DNA from: Chondrus crispus
Taxonomy: Eukaryota; Rhodophyta; Florideophyceae; Gigartinales; Gigartinaceae
Assembly (NCBI RefSeq): GCF_000350225.1
Contig: NW_005179093.1
Location: forward strand, 1-64,000
Reading direction: 5' to 3'
DNA: 64,000 bases
The first letter of the stretch is position 1. Every line of letters starts with the position of its first letter. The translations under genes and the position numbers were made by a program. The notes under the pieces are model-generated. The model ran no database searches. It worked only from the letters and a program-made list of their open reading frames with translations, and was not told the origin of the DNA. This document shows positions 40,027-50,247 of the stretch, one piece after another.

Positions 40027-40347
40027 ATGGCGGCAAACGAAGGGACCGGTGACATCGTGCGTTTCCACAACGGCCTTCCCGCAGAAGCGACGCTCGAAGA
40101 CAAGAAAGCCTTCGCTTCACACTGCTTCTCAAACTACGAGGCGCAGAAATGGCGTGGTGACTCTCTCTCCGAGTTTTTCGCGGATGACTTCCGCACTTTT
40201 AGCATTGAAGACTTCAAGGTCGTGCACTCCGACACGCGACGCAACTTGCGTGACCTCCTGCGCCAACGTGGCGTATACGTGCAGAAAGGACGTAATATAT
40301 TGATCGCAGACGCGCTGTACAAGGTTGTACAGGACGACCTGCCCTGA
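40027..40347 (+). CDS. Small ORF upstream of Copia-B gag, ending in an in-frame TGA
   Basis: 106 residues from ATG 40027, 49 bp inside the LTR, ending with NLRDLLRQRGVYVQKG then ILIADALYKVVQ and TGA 40345. The L-x2-LL-x2-RG pattern resembles SAP-like DNA-binding motifs. The same frame continues without a stop to gag (MANLFKAYPRDG, 40564). It corresponds to 7135-7380 of Copia-A. Confidence 0.6.
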   Translation: MAANEGTGDIVRFHNGLPAEATLEDKKAFASHCFSNYEAQKWRGDSLSEFFADDFRTFSIEDFKVVHSDTRRNLRDLLRQRGVYVQKGRNILIADALYKVVQDDLP

Positions 40348-40737
40348 CCACCGGACGACCCTTCGAACCTTGACACACAAGAAATATCGTCTGAAGCCGA
40401 CAACCGCCCTGACCCCGATCCCGCCCCCGGCCAAGCCGAACCGTCTCCAGGCGATATACGCCCTTCACCGGACAGTCGAGACGAAGAAGCGGCGCTCGAC
40501 AACCACCAGGCCAGACACTCGTCCCGTGACGGAAGCGGCGCAACATCCGCGCGACGCGGCAATATGGCCAATCTCTTCAAGGCCTACCCCCGCGACGGTG
40601 ACAAGTACAACGGATCCACCACCGATAACTACGACCGCAAGTTCATGCCGTTTACCGAACTTTGCGACCAAGCCGACATACCCGAAACAGACCGACGTCG
40701 GGCCTTCTCAATCATGCTGACAGGAGCTGCTCGTCAG
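40348..40737 (+). pseudogene. Copia-B gag, 5' part
   Basis: Readthrough segment rich in Pro/Asp (PPDDPSNLDTQEISSEADN) followed by ATG 40564 and the capsid-like start MANLFKAYPRDGDKYNG, homologous to Copia-A gag. The frame ends at GAARQ (40737) at the solo LTR and resumes with FYFDGL at 41323. Confidence 0.8.
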
Positions 40738-41317
40738 TGTAGTACAACGGCGCGAAGGCAACGGCACCACCGCTGCGGCCCCGGGATACAGTACGATGGC
40801 CTGTAAGCGCGAGAAGAACTGTAAGGAGTTATATTTACAGCACACGGTCGGTGCGGAGTACAGTAGTACCCCGCTGGTTACACATGTAGGATCCGGACGG
40901 TAAGTAATTAGTAATAAATAGTTAATAGCACAAATTAGCCAATTTAGCACAGTAGCTGGTATACAGTAAGTAATAGCTACTGTAGCCGGACAGGTGTCCT
41001 GGCGTCCCACTTGGGGGTTAAGACCGGGGGCACCTGTCCCGTTCCAGTAAACGGGAGGCAGACTCGCCTCCTTTCCCTTTACGGCTAATTGCTATCCCGT
41101 TCCGGTTTCCCTTTTAGTCTCAGGCTTCTAGCCCGTGACCGCCCGTCCGGATCTAAAACCACCGACCTGCTGCGCGTCACCGGCCACGTGAGCCTTCCCT
41201 CTTTTCGAGTCCTTCCGTACGGTTTGCGTTCGCGCGTGGGTTATCCAGCGTCGCGCGCTCCCTTACCTCTAACCCCCCTCGTTTCCGAGTGGTCGGGACG
41301 AAGGCAGTTATACCACA
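40738..41317 (+). mobile_element. Solo LTR of the Gypsy-2 family
   Basis: 580 bp starting TGTAGTACAACGG and ending TATACCACA, flanked by the TSD GTCAG (40733-40737 and 41318-41322). Its reverse complement shares blocks with the Gypsy-2 LTR at 49549-50156, such as GGGCTAGAAGCC and CAGGTCTTAACCCC-like stretches. It splits Copia-B gag in frame. Confidence 0.92.
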
Positions 41318-41322
41318 GTCAG

Positions 41323-41976
41323 TTTTACTTCGACGGTCTCAAACAGCGCAACCTCGACCTCAAGGATCTCTCCATCGCGATCAAGTCGCGTTTTCAGACG
41401 CCCGAGCGAACCCGCGCACTCCTTCAGGAATGGGACGCGCTCTCACTCAACGGCAAAGTTTTGACCAATTGGACGGCGTCAAGCTCTACCTGCCTAGAGA
41501 TGTTGATCGGCAAACTTTCGGATATTCAAACGTCGCTACCGCACGAGTACCGAAACGACACGATTCTTCGTAACAAGCTTCTCAACGCTGTTCGCGACGT
41601 GGAGTCCTGCCGCCTAGCTTATCACAAGCCTGCCGATAATGTTCAAGGCGTCATCTCGGACCTACATGCCTCACTCGACACTTTGGCTCGTACACCGCTA
41701 CATTCAGTACAACCGTCCGCCCACCACGTTGAGAGGCGATACTTTCGCAATGGCTAACACAGTACTTCCCGCAACGGCACCCCGAAGGGAAGCGGCCCAG
41801 GTCAGACGAAAAAATGTTTCGTGTGCAACCGCCCCGGCTGTTGGTCTACCAACCATCTCTAGAAGGAGCGACTGCAAGCATTCCGGGGCAACAAAGTCCT
41901 ACTGCAATTCGTCGCGTTCCTCGCCGACGACGAATCGGATGCCGATGAACAAGACCTGGCAGACGCCCTAGAGAAC
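41323..41976 (+). pseudogene. Copia-B gag, 3' part with zinc knuckle
   Basis: Continues gag (FYFDGLKQRNLDLKDLSIAI) to a stop at 41755. A frameshift then places the knuckle-like KCFVCNRPGCWSTNH at about 41812-41856, followed by a TAG. The C-x2-C...GCWSTNH form is a known copia Gag/Pol variant. The gene is decayed. Confidence 0.75.
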
Positions 41977-43075
41977 GTGACAGCCCACATAATCGAAATC
42001 AACGGCGACACCAACGACACGCCACGCGACGAAAACGTGTCATTTTCGCACATTGCGAATACCGAAGACACGGACTACTCCACATCATTCGCTTCACATC
42101 TGCAGAATTTCACCGTGAGTCATGCTCTGACGGCAAAGGTGCCCAAACCGCGCTACGGAGGCGCTTTCAAAGGCGTCATGGTAGACACTGGGTTTGCGCG
42201 CGGCAGCAGTGCAGGTCAGGCTCAATACTTGGCCTACTGCGAACACACAGGCCGTAACCCAAATATCGATCCAACTCGCGTTGCGCGATGCCACTTCGGA
42301 ATGGGGTCGGAAAAATCGCAAGGTACCGCACAAGTGGCATTTCCAGTCGGTGATCTCTGGCTGTCATTCGATATTCACGTCGTTTCAGCAGACGTTCCTG
42401 TCCTGCCTTCGATCGACAACATGGATCGTTTAGGCCTGTACCTCAACAACCTGGATGACAGGCTCATTCACCCAGCATCCGGCCAACACGCGGTAGTCGT
42501 CCGCGGAAATGGGCACCCGTTTGTTCTCTGGGACCCACACGTGTCGTGTATGTTCACTGACGTCGAACTACGACGTCTCCATCGACAATTCGGACACCCG
42601 TCCACCGACAAGCTGATGAAGCTCCTCGAGAAGTCTGATATCAATACCATCGACACAGACACCCGCCGCGCACCTTCGAAGATCGAACGCTCATGCGGCC
42701 CCTGCCAGACCTATGCCCAGAAGGCCCACCGATTCAAATTCACCCTCAGGGATGACAAAGACTTCAATCACACTGTGTACACCGAAGTATTCTACATTGA
42801 CAACAAGCCGATACTTCATGTCGTCGATGAAGCCACTCACTTCCAATCCGCCCGTTGGCTACCATCTATGTCTGCCGAGACGATATGGAACGCCCTTCGC
42901 ATGTGCTGGATCGACGTGTATCTAGGCCCGCCTGATGTGATAGCACATGACGCTGGCAAGAACTTCATGGCCTCCGCCCTCCAGGCCAACGCCGACATGC
43001 TCCACATCCGGACAAAGTCCATCCCCGTCGAGTCCGCGAACTCAATGACAATAGTCGAGCGGTACCACTCGCCAT
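41977..43075 (+). pseudogene. Copia-B pol: protease and integrase core
   Basis: Frame continues from about 41860. Protease motif VMVDTGFARGSS. Integrase zinc finger LHRQFGHPSTDKLMKL with C-x2-C (RSCGPCQTY). Catalytic Asp in VDEATHFQSARWL region and IAHDAGKNF, then Glu in SMTIVERYHSP. A frameshift near 43075 follows; the remaining integrase is in the next frame. Confidence 0.85.
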
Positions 43076-43853
43076 CCGGTGATCATTCAATATCATTCGC
43101 CAAGAGGCTCCAGACCAAGACCAGCAGACAGCTCTGCAACTGGCCGCCAAAGCCGTCAACGACTGTGTCGGCCCGAACGACCTCGTGCAGACTCTGCTCG
43201 TCTTCGGCGCCCTGCCCCGTCTCGGTTTACCGACCGACAAGCCGACTCTTTCAACGTACCAACGCGCAATTGCACTGCGCAAAGCAACGACAGCTATTTC
43301 CCGACACTTTGCCTCCCGACAAGTCCGCGACGCGATGAGGGCAAGAAACGGGCCGGTAGTCACCGACATCCACAACACTCCCATCGGTGCACACGTACTT
43401 GTGTATCGCCCATACAAGGACAAATGGGAGGGTCCACACTCGCTACTGGATGTCAGCGGTGAGGACGTCACGGTCCTGCTGCCGTCGGGGCCGACCAAGT
43501 TTCGCAGTACTGTGGTGAAACCATTTCTTACTGCACCGAACGCGCAGGAACAAAACCCAACACCGTCGGATACTCTAAGTATGGATACCCCAGCAAACAG
43601 TACAACTGTCCAGGATACTCACGTCCACACCGACCAAATCGAGACACCAGACGCCGCCCTTATGTTCACGCACCATGCGCAGCAGCAATCTCCATACACC
43701 ACTCGCTTCGCACAGTCACGCACCGTGGAATTCAACAACCTCGTCGAACGCGGCGTATTCAATCTCGTACCCGCCTCCGACGCGGAGGGCCACCGCATCT
43801 ACGGAGCACGCTTCTGCGACCAAGTCAAGAACGAAGGCAAGCCAACCGCGTAG
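43076..43853 (+). pseudogene. Copia-B pol: integrase C-terminus to RT start
   Basis: In the shifted frame: AAKAVNDCVGPNDLVQTLLV, FGALPRLGLPTDKP, then YRPYKDKWEGPHSLLDV, the usual copia integrase C-terminal module, and the linker leading to RT (RTVEFNNLVERGVFNLV, FCDQVKNEGKPTA). Ends at TAG 43851, after which the same frame continues. Confidence 0.85.
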
Positions 43854-44442
43854 GAAAAATCTCGTCTCGTCGTGCAAGCATATAACGACAAGAATCACGG
43901 CCTCCTGACCCACGCACTCACTGTGCAGCGCTCCTCTCAGCGCCTTCTGCTGGAACTCTGCTCCATGGACTCCGACCTGCAGTTCTTCACCCGAGATATC
44001 TCCCAGGCCTACGTACAATCAGAGACTCGAACCCAACGCCCGATCTTCGTGCGACCACCCTCAATCCTGAACCTTCCCCCTGGCACGCTCCTATGCGTCG
44101 ATCGCCCGCTCTACGGCATCCCGGAAGCCGGAATTCATTGGTTTCGCACCTACCACGCGCATCACTGCGATAAGCTGCACCTCACCGCGTCACTTCATGA
44201 CCCATGCTTCCTGTATACCCCATGTGGTATTTCTGGCGATCACCAGTCCGCCAAAGTAGCCCGACGGTTTACCTACCTACAAACAGACGACACAGCAACC
44301 GCTGGAAACCCCGCCTACGTCAAGCTCGAAGCCTCCTCATCTACACGTTTTGATGGCAAGAAAACGCAAATGTTGAGAGAAGGCGGCACGGTTTCCGTCA
44401 ACGGCGCCGAAATAAGCTTGCGCGACGGCATCTATAGATGCC
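43854..44442 (+). pseudogene. Copia-B pol: reverse transcriptase
   Basis: SRLVVQAYNDKNHGLLTHAL, FFTRDISQAYVQSET, PLYGIPEAGIHWF and LQTDDTATAG, the degenerate equivalent of the copia YVDD box (Tyr/Val replaced by Gln-Thr). Reading is destroyed by the double palindrome at 44424-44484. Confidence 0.88.
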
Positions 44443-44484
44443 GTCAGGTTGGGCAAGCGTGTATACACGCTTGCCCAACCTGAC
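44424..44484. repeat. Two overlapping perfect palindromes in Copia-B RT (22 and 42 bp)
   Basis: GACGGCATCTATAGATGCCG-TC at 44424-44445 (22 bp), and a 42-bp palindrome at 44443-44484 centred on GTGTATACAC. They share GTC. The right arm of the second encodes the expected TLAQPDNL of RT; the left arm is its inverted copy and introduces a frameshift and TGA. Confidence 0.95.
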
Positions 44485-45297
44485 AACCTACAAAAGCTGG
44501 AAACTATCACCGAAGATACTGTGGACAAGTCCGAATTCGTCGCCCAACGCGCACGCGGCGCTTACGTCGAGGCCGTATGCCGCCCCGACCTAACCTTCGC
44601 ATTTGCGTACTGTTCCCAGCTCGTCAACTCTGATAGGAACGCAGCCAAGTCGCTGAACAAGGTGATCCTTCGTGCCAAGCAAGAAGTTCCCTTTGGCTTG
44701 ACGTTCGTCAAGATTGGCATTCCTTCGGCAAGATTGGCCGTCTTCGCAGAAGCAAGCTTCGCTGGAAATCCGGACCTGAAATCCCAACTGGGATACGTGA
44801 TCGCGATAATGGATGACGAAGGAAACGCTAACGTCGTACACTACACCAGCGTGAAGTCGAAACGGGTTACCCGAAGCGTGCTCGCAGCAAAACTGTTCGC
44901 GGCAGTACACGCCTTCGATTACGGGAGCACCTTGCGCACGGCGTTTAACAAAATGTTTGGTAGGACCATCCCTCTCGTCCTGTACACCGACTCCAAGTCG
45001 CTGTACGACAGCCTCGTCGGAATGAACGCCACTACGGAGAAACGGCTGCTGATCGACCTGTGCATGCTGCGTCAATCATGCGAACTACGAGAGCTGAGCG
45101 AAGTCCTGTGGATACCGTCTGCCGAAAACCCAGCCGACGCTATGATGAAGGAAAACGCGTCTGGCTCGCTGATGTCGCTCATGCGAACGCACCGCATTCG
45201 ACTCTCGTCTAAGTCTTGGGTGGAACGCCCGGTGTTCAAGCTCGCGTCCAGCAAGACCGACCCCACGGCAGACTCCGCCGATCACAGAGAACCCTGA
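44485..45297 (+). pseudogene. Copia-B pol: RT end and RNase H
   Basis: NLQKLETITEDTVDKSEF, GAYVEAVCRPDLTFAFAY, then RNase H: VFAEASFAGNPDLKSQLGYV, VKSKRVTRSVLAAKLFA, LYTDSKSLYDSLV and SAENPADAM. Stop TGA 45295-45297 lies just before the 3' LTR. The first Asp of the RNase H site (SDAS in Copia-A) is Glu-Ala (AEAS), another sign of decay. Confidence 0.88.
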
Positions 45298-45298
45298 G

Positions 45299-45555
45299 TG
45301 TCGGCTCAACCACCGGTGTGCGACTGTCTGTTCAATCCTTGCTGAGCGATACAGAGACAGCGCTGACAGTAGCGCGGTATTCTGCCCTCCAGGGCCCGTC
45401 GGCGCCAAGTAGCGGTAGTATAAGGCAGCACCCCGAGCACCTGCTCTCGAGAGAAAAACGAGAATCTACAAGCACAGAACAGATAGAGTAAAGAAACGTG
45501 TCAAAAGACGCATTGGTCCGTGGCGGAGCCCAATCCGGATACCGGTCATTCGACA
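45299..45555 (+). repeat. Copia-B 3' LTR
   Basis: 257 bp intact LTR, TGTCGGCTCAACC to CATTCGACA, followed by the TSD GTGAG. It is the undisturbed reference for the split 5' LTR. Confidence 0.94.
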
Positions 45556-45560
45556 GTGAG

Positions 45561-46083
45561 CAATGTTAATGACCAAGGGATGCCGCTGATATTGCCACGT
45601 TAAATGAAAGTAATATTAATGATTGGGTTATGGTAGAGGATTTAAGAGAAGTCCGAGAGTCCATAAAGACAGAAGCTCTAGAAGATGTGGAGAGAATTAT
45701 GGAGGAAATAGATGGGTCTGGGTGTGTTTCATCTGGGCGAACTGAAGCATAGCATACAGATAAAGTGATGGAGGAGATTTATAATGCTATAGCATTATAA
45801 ATCTCCTCCATCACTTTATCTGACTATAGTCAGTCTCGTTCTCTCTCCCTGATCGAAACAGCGAATGATTTCTTACAAATTAGAGGCGGCAGCGGGAGCT
45901 CTCTCGCAACCTGATGCGTCTTCACATTTGCACAAGGCCAGACGCATCATATTTGAGGCTCTCAAGCCACGCAAGAGGCAGAAACAGACGACCTTGATGG
46001 GTTTGCGTATTTAAATACAGTCTTCTTGTTACGTTACCGTTCTTGTGCCAAACCCGATTTAGTGCCTACGGTATTTTATCACG
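45561..46083 (+). pseudogene. Tigger-like transposase C-terminal remnant
   Basis: About 45575-45749 reads TLNESNINDWVMVEDLREVR-like acidic coding sequence. After a 66-bp palindrome, 45865-46014 reads AAAGALSQPDASSHLHKARR and a PRKRQKQTTL ending, the type of C-terminus found in CENP-B/jerky/Tigger transposases. It is continuous with the flank at 26970-27011, so this is the sequence Copia-B inserted into. Confidence 0.5.
45757..45822. repeat. 66-bp perfect spacer-less palindrome
   Basis: CAGATAAAGTGATGGAGGAG... with centre between 45789 and 45790 (GCTATAGC). Every base pairs. Confidence 0.96.
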
Positions 46084-46118
46084 CTACAGGGGGTAGCACT
46101 AAATAGGGTACCCTTCCT
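46050..46118. repeat. Tigger-type terminal motif pair
   Basis: CCCGATTTAGTGC (46052) and GCACTAAATAGGG (46096) form an inverted pair around TACAGGGGGTA. The same words occur at 4890-4960. It is probably the end of a Tigger-like element with TA target. Confidence 0.4.
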
Positions 46119-46344
46119 GAAAAGGGCAATTTGGTAATTTTTAGTCTTCCCCTTCCAGATTCTCCAAAACGCTCCGTCCACATGCCAACACTACTCGTAC
46201 AACTTAGTACGTCCTCCCTCGTTGCCCTGCGTTGCAGAAGTCCGGCAAAATTCAAACTCCTGCTACGCCACGGCGTCCCAACCTTCATCAACCTCTCTCC
46301 TGTAGCACCGACATCATGACTTCAACTCCAGAATTGCGTGAGTC

Positions 46345-46830
46345 ATGGGACTCTCCATGCGAATACAGAGTGCGATTGAAAAAACAAGACAAGAACGCGA
46401 CGCATTGACAAAAACACAGCGAGAGAAGGCCACCGCGCTCCTTCGTACAGGTATGAAAAGGTCCGTCGTCGTGAGAGCGACACAAATACCCCGGGCAACA
46501 GTAGATCACATTTATCACGCTCTGCAAGAGCATGATGAATCGAAAATCGACGCCCTCCTATCTCCCGAAGCTCATCGCAGAGGACGCCGCCCAGTTATTA
46601 GAGAACAAGAGTCTAGTTTGATTAAGAAAAGGATTTTATATGCAACTGAAAAGGGTTTCGCACTTTCAAATAGTGATGTGCGGAATATTATGACTGAGAT
46701 AGCGTCTGATGGGCGTCCAGGATTTGGCACGTAATCTGGCAGCCCATCTCAAGACACCATTCGGCACTAGCGGACAGTGAATAGAGACATCACTTACCGA
46801 AAAAGTGAGAACTAAGTTGTGGCAAAATTA
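46345..46830 (+). pseudogene. Tigger-B transposase, N-terminal HTH part
   Basis: RIQSAIEKTRQERDALTKTQ then ALLRTGMKRSVVVRATQIPR, a helix-turn-helix region, then HRRGRRPVIREQESSLIKKR and FALSNSDVRNIMTEIASDG. TAA at 46732; further fragments in other frames (VVAKLAAENFTHM) lead into the palindrome at 46834. Confidence 0.7.
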
Positions 46831-46833
46831 GCG

Positions 46834-46881
46834 GCTGAGAATTTTACACATATGTCATGACATATGTGTAAAATTCTCAGC
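46834..46881. repeat. 48-bp perfect palindrome in Tigger-B
   Basis: GCTGAGAATTTTACACATAT, centre TCATGA, then its exact complement. The left arm encodes AENFTHM; the palindrome introduces a TGA. Confidence 0.95.
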
Positions 46882-46888
46882 TGCCAAT

Positions 46889-46945
46889 AACTTTTTTCAA
46901 TGCTTCAGAAAACGTTGCAACGTTCTCTGATGCATTGAAAAAGTT
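46889..46945. repeat. 57-bp near-perfect palindrome in Tigger-B
   Basis: Arms 46889-46917 and 46918-46945 pair with no spacer, differing by one indel and two substitutions. It lies only 7 bp after the 48-bp palindrome and looks like an older event of the same kind. Confidence 0.9.
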
Positions 46946-47971
46946 CACAATTCCCATCCAAGCATATTCAGGGACCCGACGCGTCTTTGTAACCTCGACG
47001 AGACAGCTGCATACTACCAATATGGAGTGAGAACTAAAGTATTTGGGTCCTCACTTACTAATCATGGCGGGTTTGTGGCTTTTCAAGCTAGAAAAAACAA
47101 CAAGCATATTACAATTGTGGTGGCTGTTTCTGCGTCTGGTCAGAAAATACCACCCTTTTTCATTGTAAAGGATAAGAATGTAATGAGTGGATGGATCTTG
47201 CCATTGTAACAGACCGAAATAACATGCTATTCCCTCCAAAACTGATGGTGGCGACATTGGCTTACAGTGATATCACTGTTGATAGATTAAGTTGAGCTTC
47301 GAAAAGACGGGATTACAGGCAATGAACTTTTCATTTCCCGACAGGTTTAAGAGACCAGGACCAAATGCGGTGTCATATGACTCGAAAAATTGCCAGGCAG
47401 CTTTATAGTAAATGTCGCTAATAGAACTCGCAACCCTGACAATCAGACTTTTCGCAATCTCAAAAACATTGTGGAGGCAGAGAATGACCCCACATCAGGA
47501 CTCCATGATGTTGAAATATTGTTGAGCAAGAGCAGGAGTGTGAACAAAATCCTTATGACAAGCACACGGTCCTCGAAAAGTAGGAGTTCGACCGCAAGTC
47601 GTCCGAAAAGTGTTGATTTGCAAATAGGGACACCTGCTCTCTATCTGACTTTGGACAAAATAATTGAAAGCCGAAAAGAGAGAGACGTAAAAATAGCTAC
47701 GGAAAGGCGACTCAAAAGTGAGAAGAAGGCAGAACGGGAACGCAAGCGCGTACAGATGCCTTTGTCGGGTGAAAATGGCTGTGTAAAGTCAACGTCGGGA
47801 TCAGTAAACCAGATCCCGCTCTCTTCCGCACGCGACGAGCATTTGTCGCCCACGTCTGGGGCGAGTTATGGTGCGGCAATGAGCCGTACACTCTCGAAGC
47901 ATGCCTTCAGGAAGGATAAAGGCGGTGACGATGAGGTTGTGCAATCTCCGTTGTCACTTTCCGGTTCATAA
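46946..47971 (+). pseudogene. Tigger-B transposase, catalytic and C-terminal parts
   Basis: HPSIFRDPTRLCNLDETAAY gives the first catalytic Asp; TKVFGSSLTNHGGFVAFQAR and VVAVSASGQKIPPFFIVKDK follow to a stop near 47207. 47390-47971 encodes a C-terminal Ser/Lys-rich region with a coiled coil (ATERRLKSEKKAERERKR). Frames change between the pieces. It is a relative of the fragment at 48847-49548. Confidence 0.75.
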
Positions 47972-48840
47972 CTAAAATTACCAAATTGCCCCTTTTTCTC
48001 ATTTGAGCCCTTTCTGCACGTGTGCGAAAATGTCAAATGGCTTCAACCGGGTTATTTTTGTCGTAGCACGCGCGCGCTGTGAGCCGTTGGATAGCCGCGG
48101 AAGAAAAAGGCGCTGGAGAGAAAGAGAGAGTCATTGGGGCAGGGGGCGCGCAAGATGGGTATGCACCATATACAGTAGCGCGAGCACGCGCTCACGCCCC
48201 GAACGCCACGTGTCAAAATCGGGCCAAAATTCATTCCTTTATTAGATTTGCGTTCCAGCCGATGGCGGTTAGCGCCGCCGACTGGACGCTCGCTGCTTGC
48301 GAATATATCTGTCCTTACCCCTCTCCCCCCCTTGTAAAAGAAACGGGAGAAGGAGGGTATTGCAAAGTAAAAGATTCGTCTTTCTTTGTACCGTGGGCGA
48401 AGAGACGCCCACCCCCTCTTGGCAGCTCACAAAATCCTCCCTTGATTGTACAAGGGACAGCGAGCCGCCACGCGATAAGCGGGGTTTGCACGACAGTTTT
48501 CGTCCTCGTCCTTTCGTCTTCTATGGCACATGGAAATCCCACTGGCTGTAGCAGACGCTTTTTGGTAGCCCCGGATAGTGCCATAAAACACTTGTTAGGC
48601 TCCGTCAAAATAATTACCAAATTGCCCCCTCGGGGAAGGGTACCAACGGTACCCTTTAAGGGTACCGTTCTCAGGGGCTCAATTTGGTACAGGGCTTAAT
48701 TTGGGACACCATTTTTCTATGCAACACGTTCACATTTCTAGTCATAAAAAGTAAAGGAGTGTTCTGATTGCGCCAAAACTTTCCAGACATCATATACTCA
48801 CTGCGCGCCTTCTATAGATCTCCCCAAACGCGAATGTGCG
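47972..48840. other. Noncoding DNA with transposon-end inverted words
   Basis: TTACCAAATTGCCCC occurs at about 47978 and 48614, the inverse of GGGCAATTTGGTAAT at 46125-46140, so either may be the right end of Tigger-B. At 48647-48671 AACGGTACCCTT-T-AAGGGTACCGTT forms a 12-bp-arm hairpin. No gene supported. Confidence 0.4.
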
Positions 48841-48846
48841 TTGAAA

Positions 48847-49548
48847 ATGCCGCCTTCAATGCGGTCTCAAGCCGTAGCTTTCAAAAAGAAGACACAGCGA
48901 AGAAAGGATGAGAACAAAAAGCGAGAGAAAGCCCTTAAGCTACTCCAAGCGCAAAGGAGCATCAGAGAGACGTCCGGAATATCGAATGTGAGCCGCTCTA
49001 CAGTTCAGCGCATAAAAAGCGCCTATGAGGGGGGTCAGAAGGAAGCACTTTCAAAGTTGCTTAACCCCCTTCATCACTTCGCAGGGCGAAAAAAGTTCTC
49101 GAAGACGCCGAGGAAGAACTATTGTGCCACAAGGCTATCCAGGCGTCCCAAAAAGGATTTGCAATTGATATTCGTACAATACAAAGCATTCAAGCGAAAA
49201 TATCCAACGACGGCCGTCGCGGATTTCGCAATAATGTTCCCTCCCCGCCGCTATCCGCTCCTGTCGTGCCCGAAATCGATCTCTAACGTATCGAAACTCC
49301 GAGAATGTTACCGCCGCTCGTCTAGGAGCAGAAAACCTCGCCCATGTTACGACATTGAAAGATGTTCTCTTACAAATAGAAAAAAAGCACCCGGGCATTT
49401 TTGAAGACCCAAATAGGCTGTGGAACTGGGATGAGACTAGTGTGCTGGCAGAGCACGGGAAACGGATTCGCACTTTCACATCGGCTACCTCACACCATGG
49501 CGGAAGACGACTAGCAGTCAAAGATCACGGAAAGCATGTGACTGCCGG
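48847..49548 (+). pseudogene. Tigger-D transposase, truncated by Gypsy-2
   Basis: MPPSMRSQAVAFKKKTQRRK, then an HTH (RETSGISNVSRSTVQRIKSA) and, after frame changes, KKHPGIFEDPNRLWNWDETS with the first catalytic Asp. The catalytic core is cut at 49548 by the Gypsy-2 LTR. I do not find the rest beyond 53335, so it was deleted together with the Gypsy-2 gag-pol. Confidence 0.75.
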
Positions 49549-50156
49549 TGTGGTACAACTCTCCTCAAACCCTAGCGGGCGAGAGGCTCGGAGGATGAGC
49601 CGAGGGAGCTCGCGACGCGAGACGCGCGGCGCGCGGTTACCGAACGGTCGGACTTGCGAAAAGGGAGTGGCACACTGGCCGGTTACGCGCAGTCGTCCCG
49701 AGGTGCTAGATCGGAGACGACCGGTAACGGGTTAGAAGCCAACGCGCGAGAGAATACCGAAACGGCAGTACGTAGGCGCGAAAGGGAGGGGGGCAAGTCT
49801 GCCCCCCGTGTTTACTGCGAGGACGGTGTCCAGGTCTTAACCCCTCAGAGGGACGCCCGGGACACCTGTCCAATACAGTACCTGTCACTTACTGTGGACC
49901 AGGTACTGTACGCGATTGAAAATCTAGCGCCGTCATTACACCACCGCACGGATCCTCACACTACGCGCTTGCCTTACACTGCGCGCGCATTATCCCCACA
50001 CGGTTCCTTACACTACACGTGTACCCAAGCGTACACCTGTCACTTGCTGCGCCCGTTCGGTAATCATACGTATTACACGTGGGCCACGGTGCCCCGTGCC
50101 CGCTGCGCGCGGCCGCTCCTACTGTACACCGACCGCGGATCGGTCGTTGTACCACA
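49549..50156 (-). repeat. Gypsy-2 3' LTR
   Basis: 608 bp with inverted ends TGTGGTACAAC...GTTGTACCACA. Related to the solo LTR at 40738-41317. Open reading through it in the plus direction is not a gene. Confidence 0.85.
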
Positions 50157-50172
50157 GACCCCCTTCCTTATC
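50157..50172 (-). other. Gypsy-2 polypurine tract
   Basis: On the minus strand GATAAGGAAGGGGGTC abuts the LTR start TGTGGTAC, as in Gypsy-1. Confidence 0.65.
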
Positions 50173-50247
50173 TGTCGCCACATTCTCGTGGCGACCACAT
50201 TTTCTTCCCAGCGGTCCCCTCTATCTCTTCCACAACCTGTGCGTGCG

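Larger units (their letters stand above)
27012..45555 (+). mobile_element. Copia-B: older Ty1/copia element with four nested insertions
   Basis: The 3' LTR (45299-45555, 257 bp) and the 5' LTR (27012-27115 + 27572-27586 + 39841-39978, also 257 bp when joined) start TGTCGGCTCAACC and end CATTCGACA. They are flanked by a perfect TSD, GTGAG (27007-27011 and 45556-45560). The exact length match confirms the edges of the two insertions in the 5' LTR. Order: small ORF, gag, protease, integrase, RT, RNase H. Pol has stops, frameshifts and a palindromic insertion, so the element is dead and older than Copia-A. Confidence 0.93.

Noticed and set aside
45295..45300. Copia-B LTR starting at TGAGTG
   Set aside because: Both LTRs share TGAG only by chance. 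With the start at TGTCGG, four bases later, the flanks give a perfect GTGAG duplication and both LTRs are 257 bp.
49654..50247. N-terminal extension of the Gypsy-2 antisense ORF through the LTR
   Set aside because: The first 198 codons are LTR and polypurine tract; the first Met outside is at 50248 and Gypsy-1 has no counterpart of the extension.
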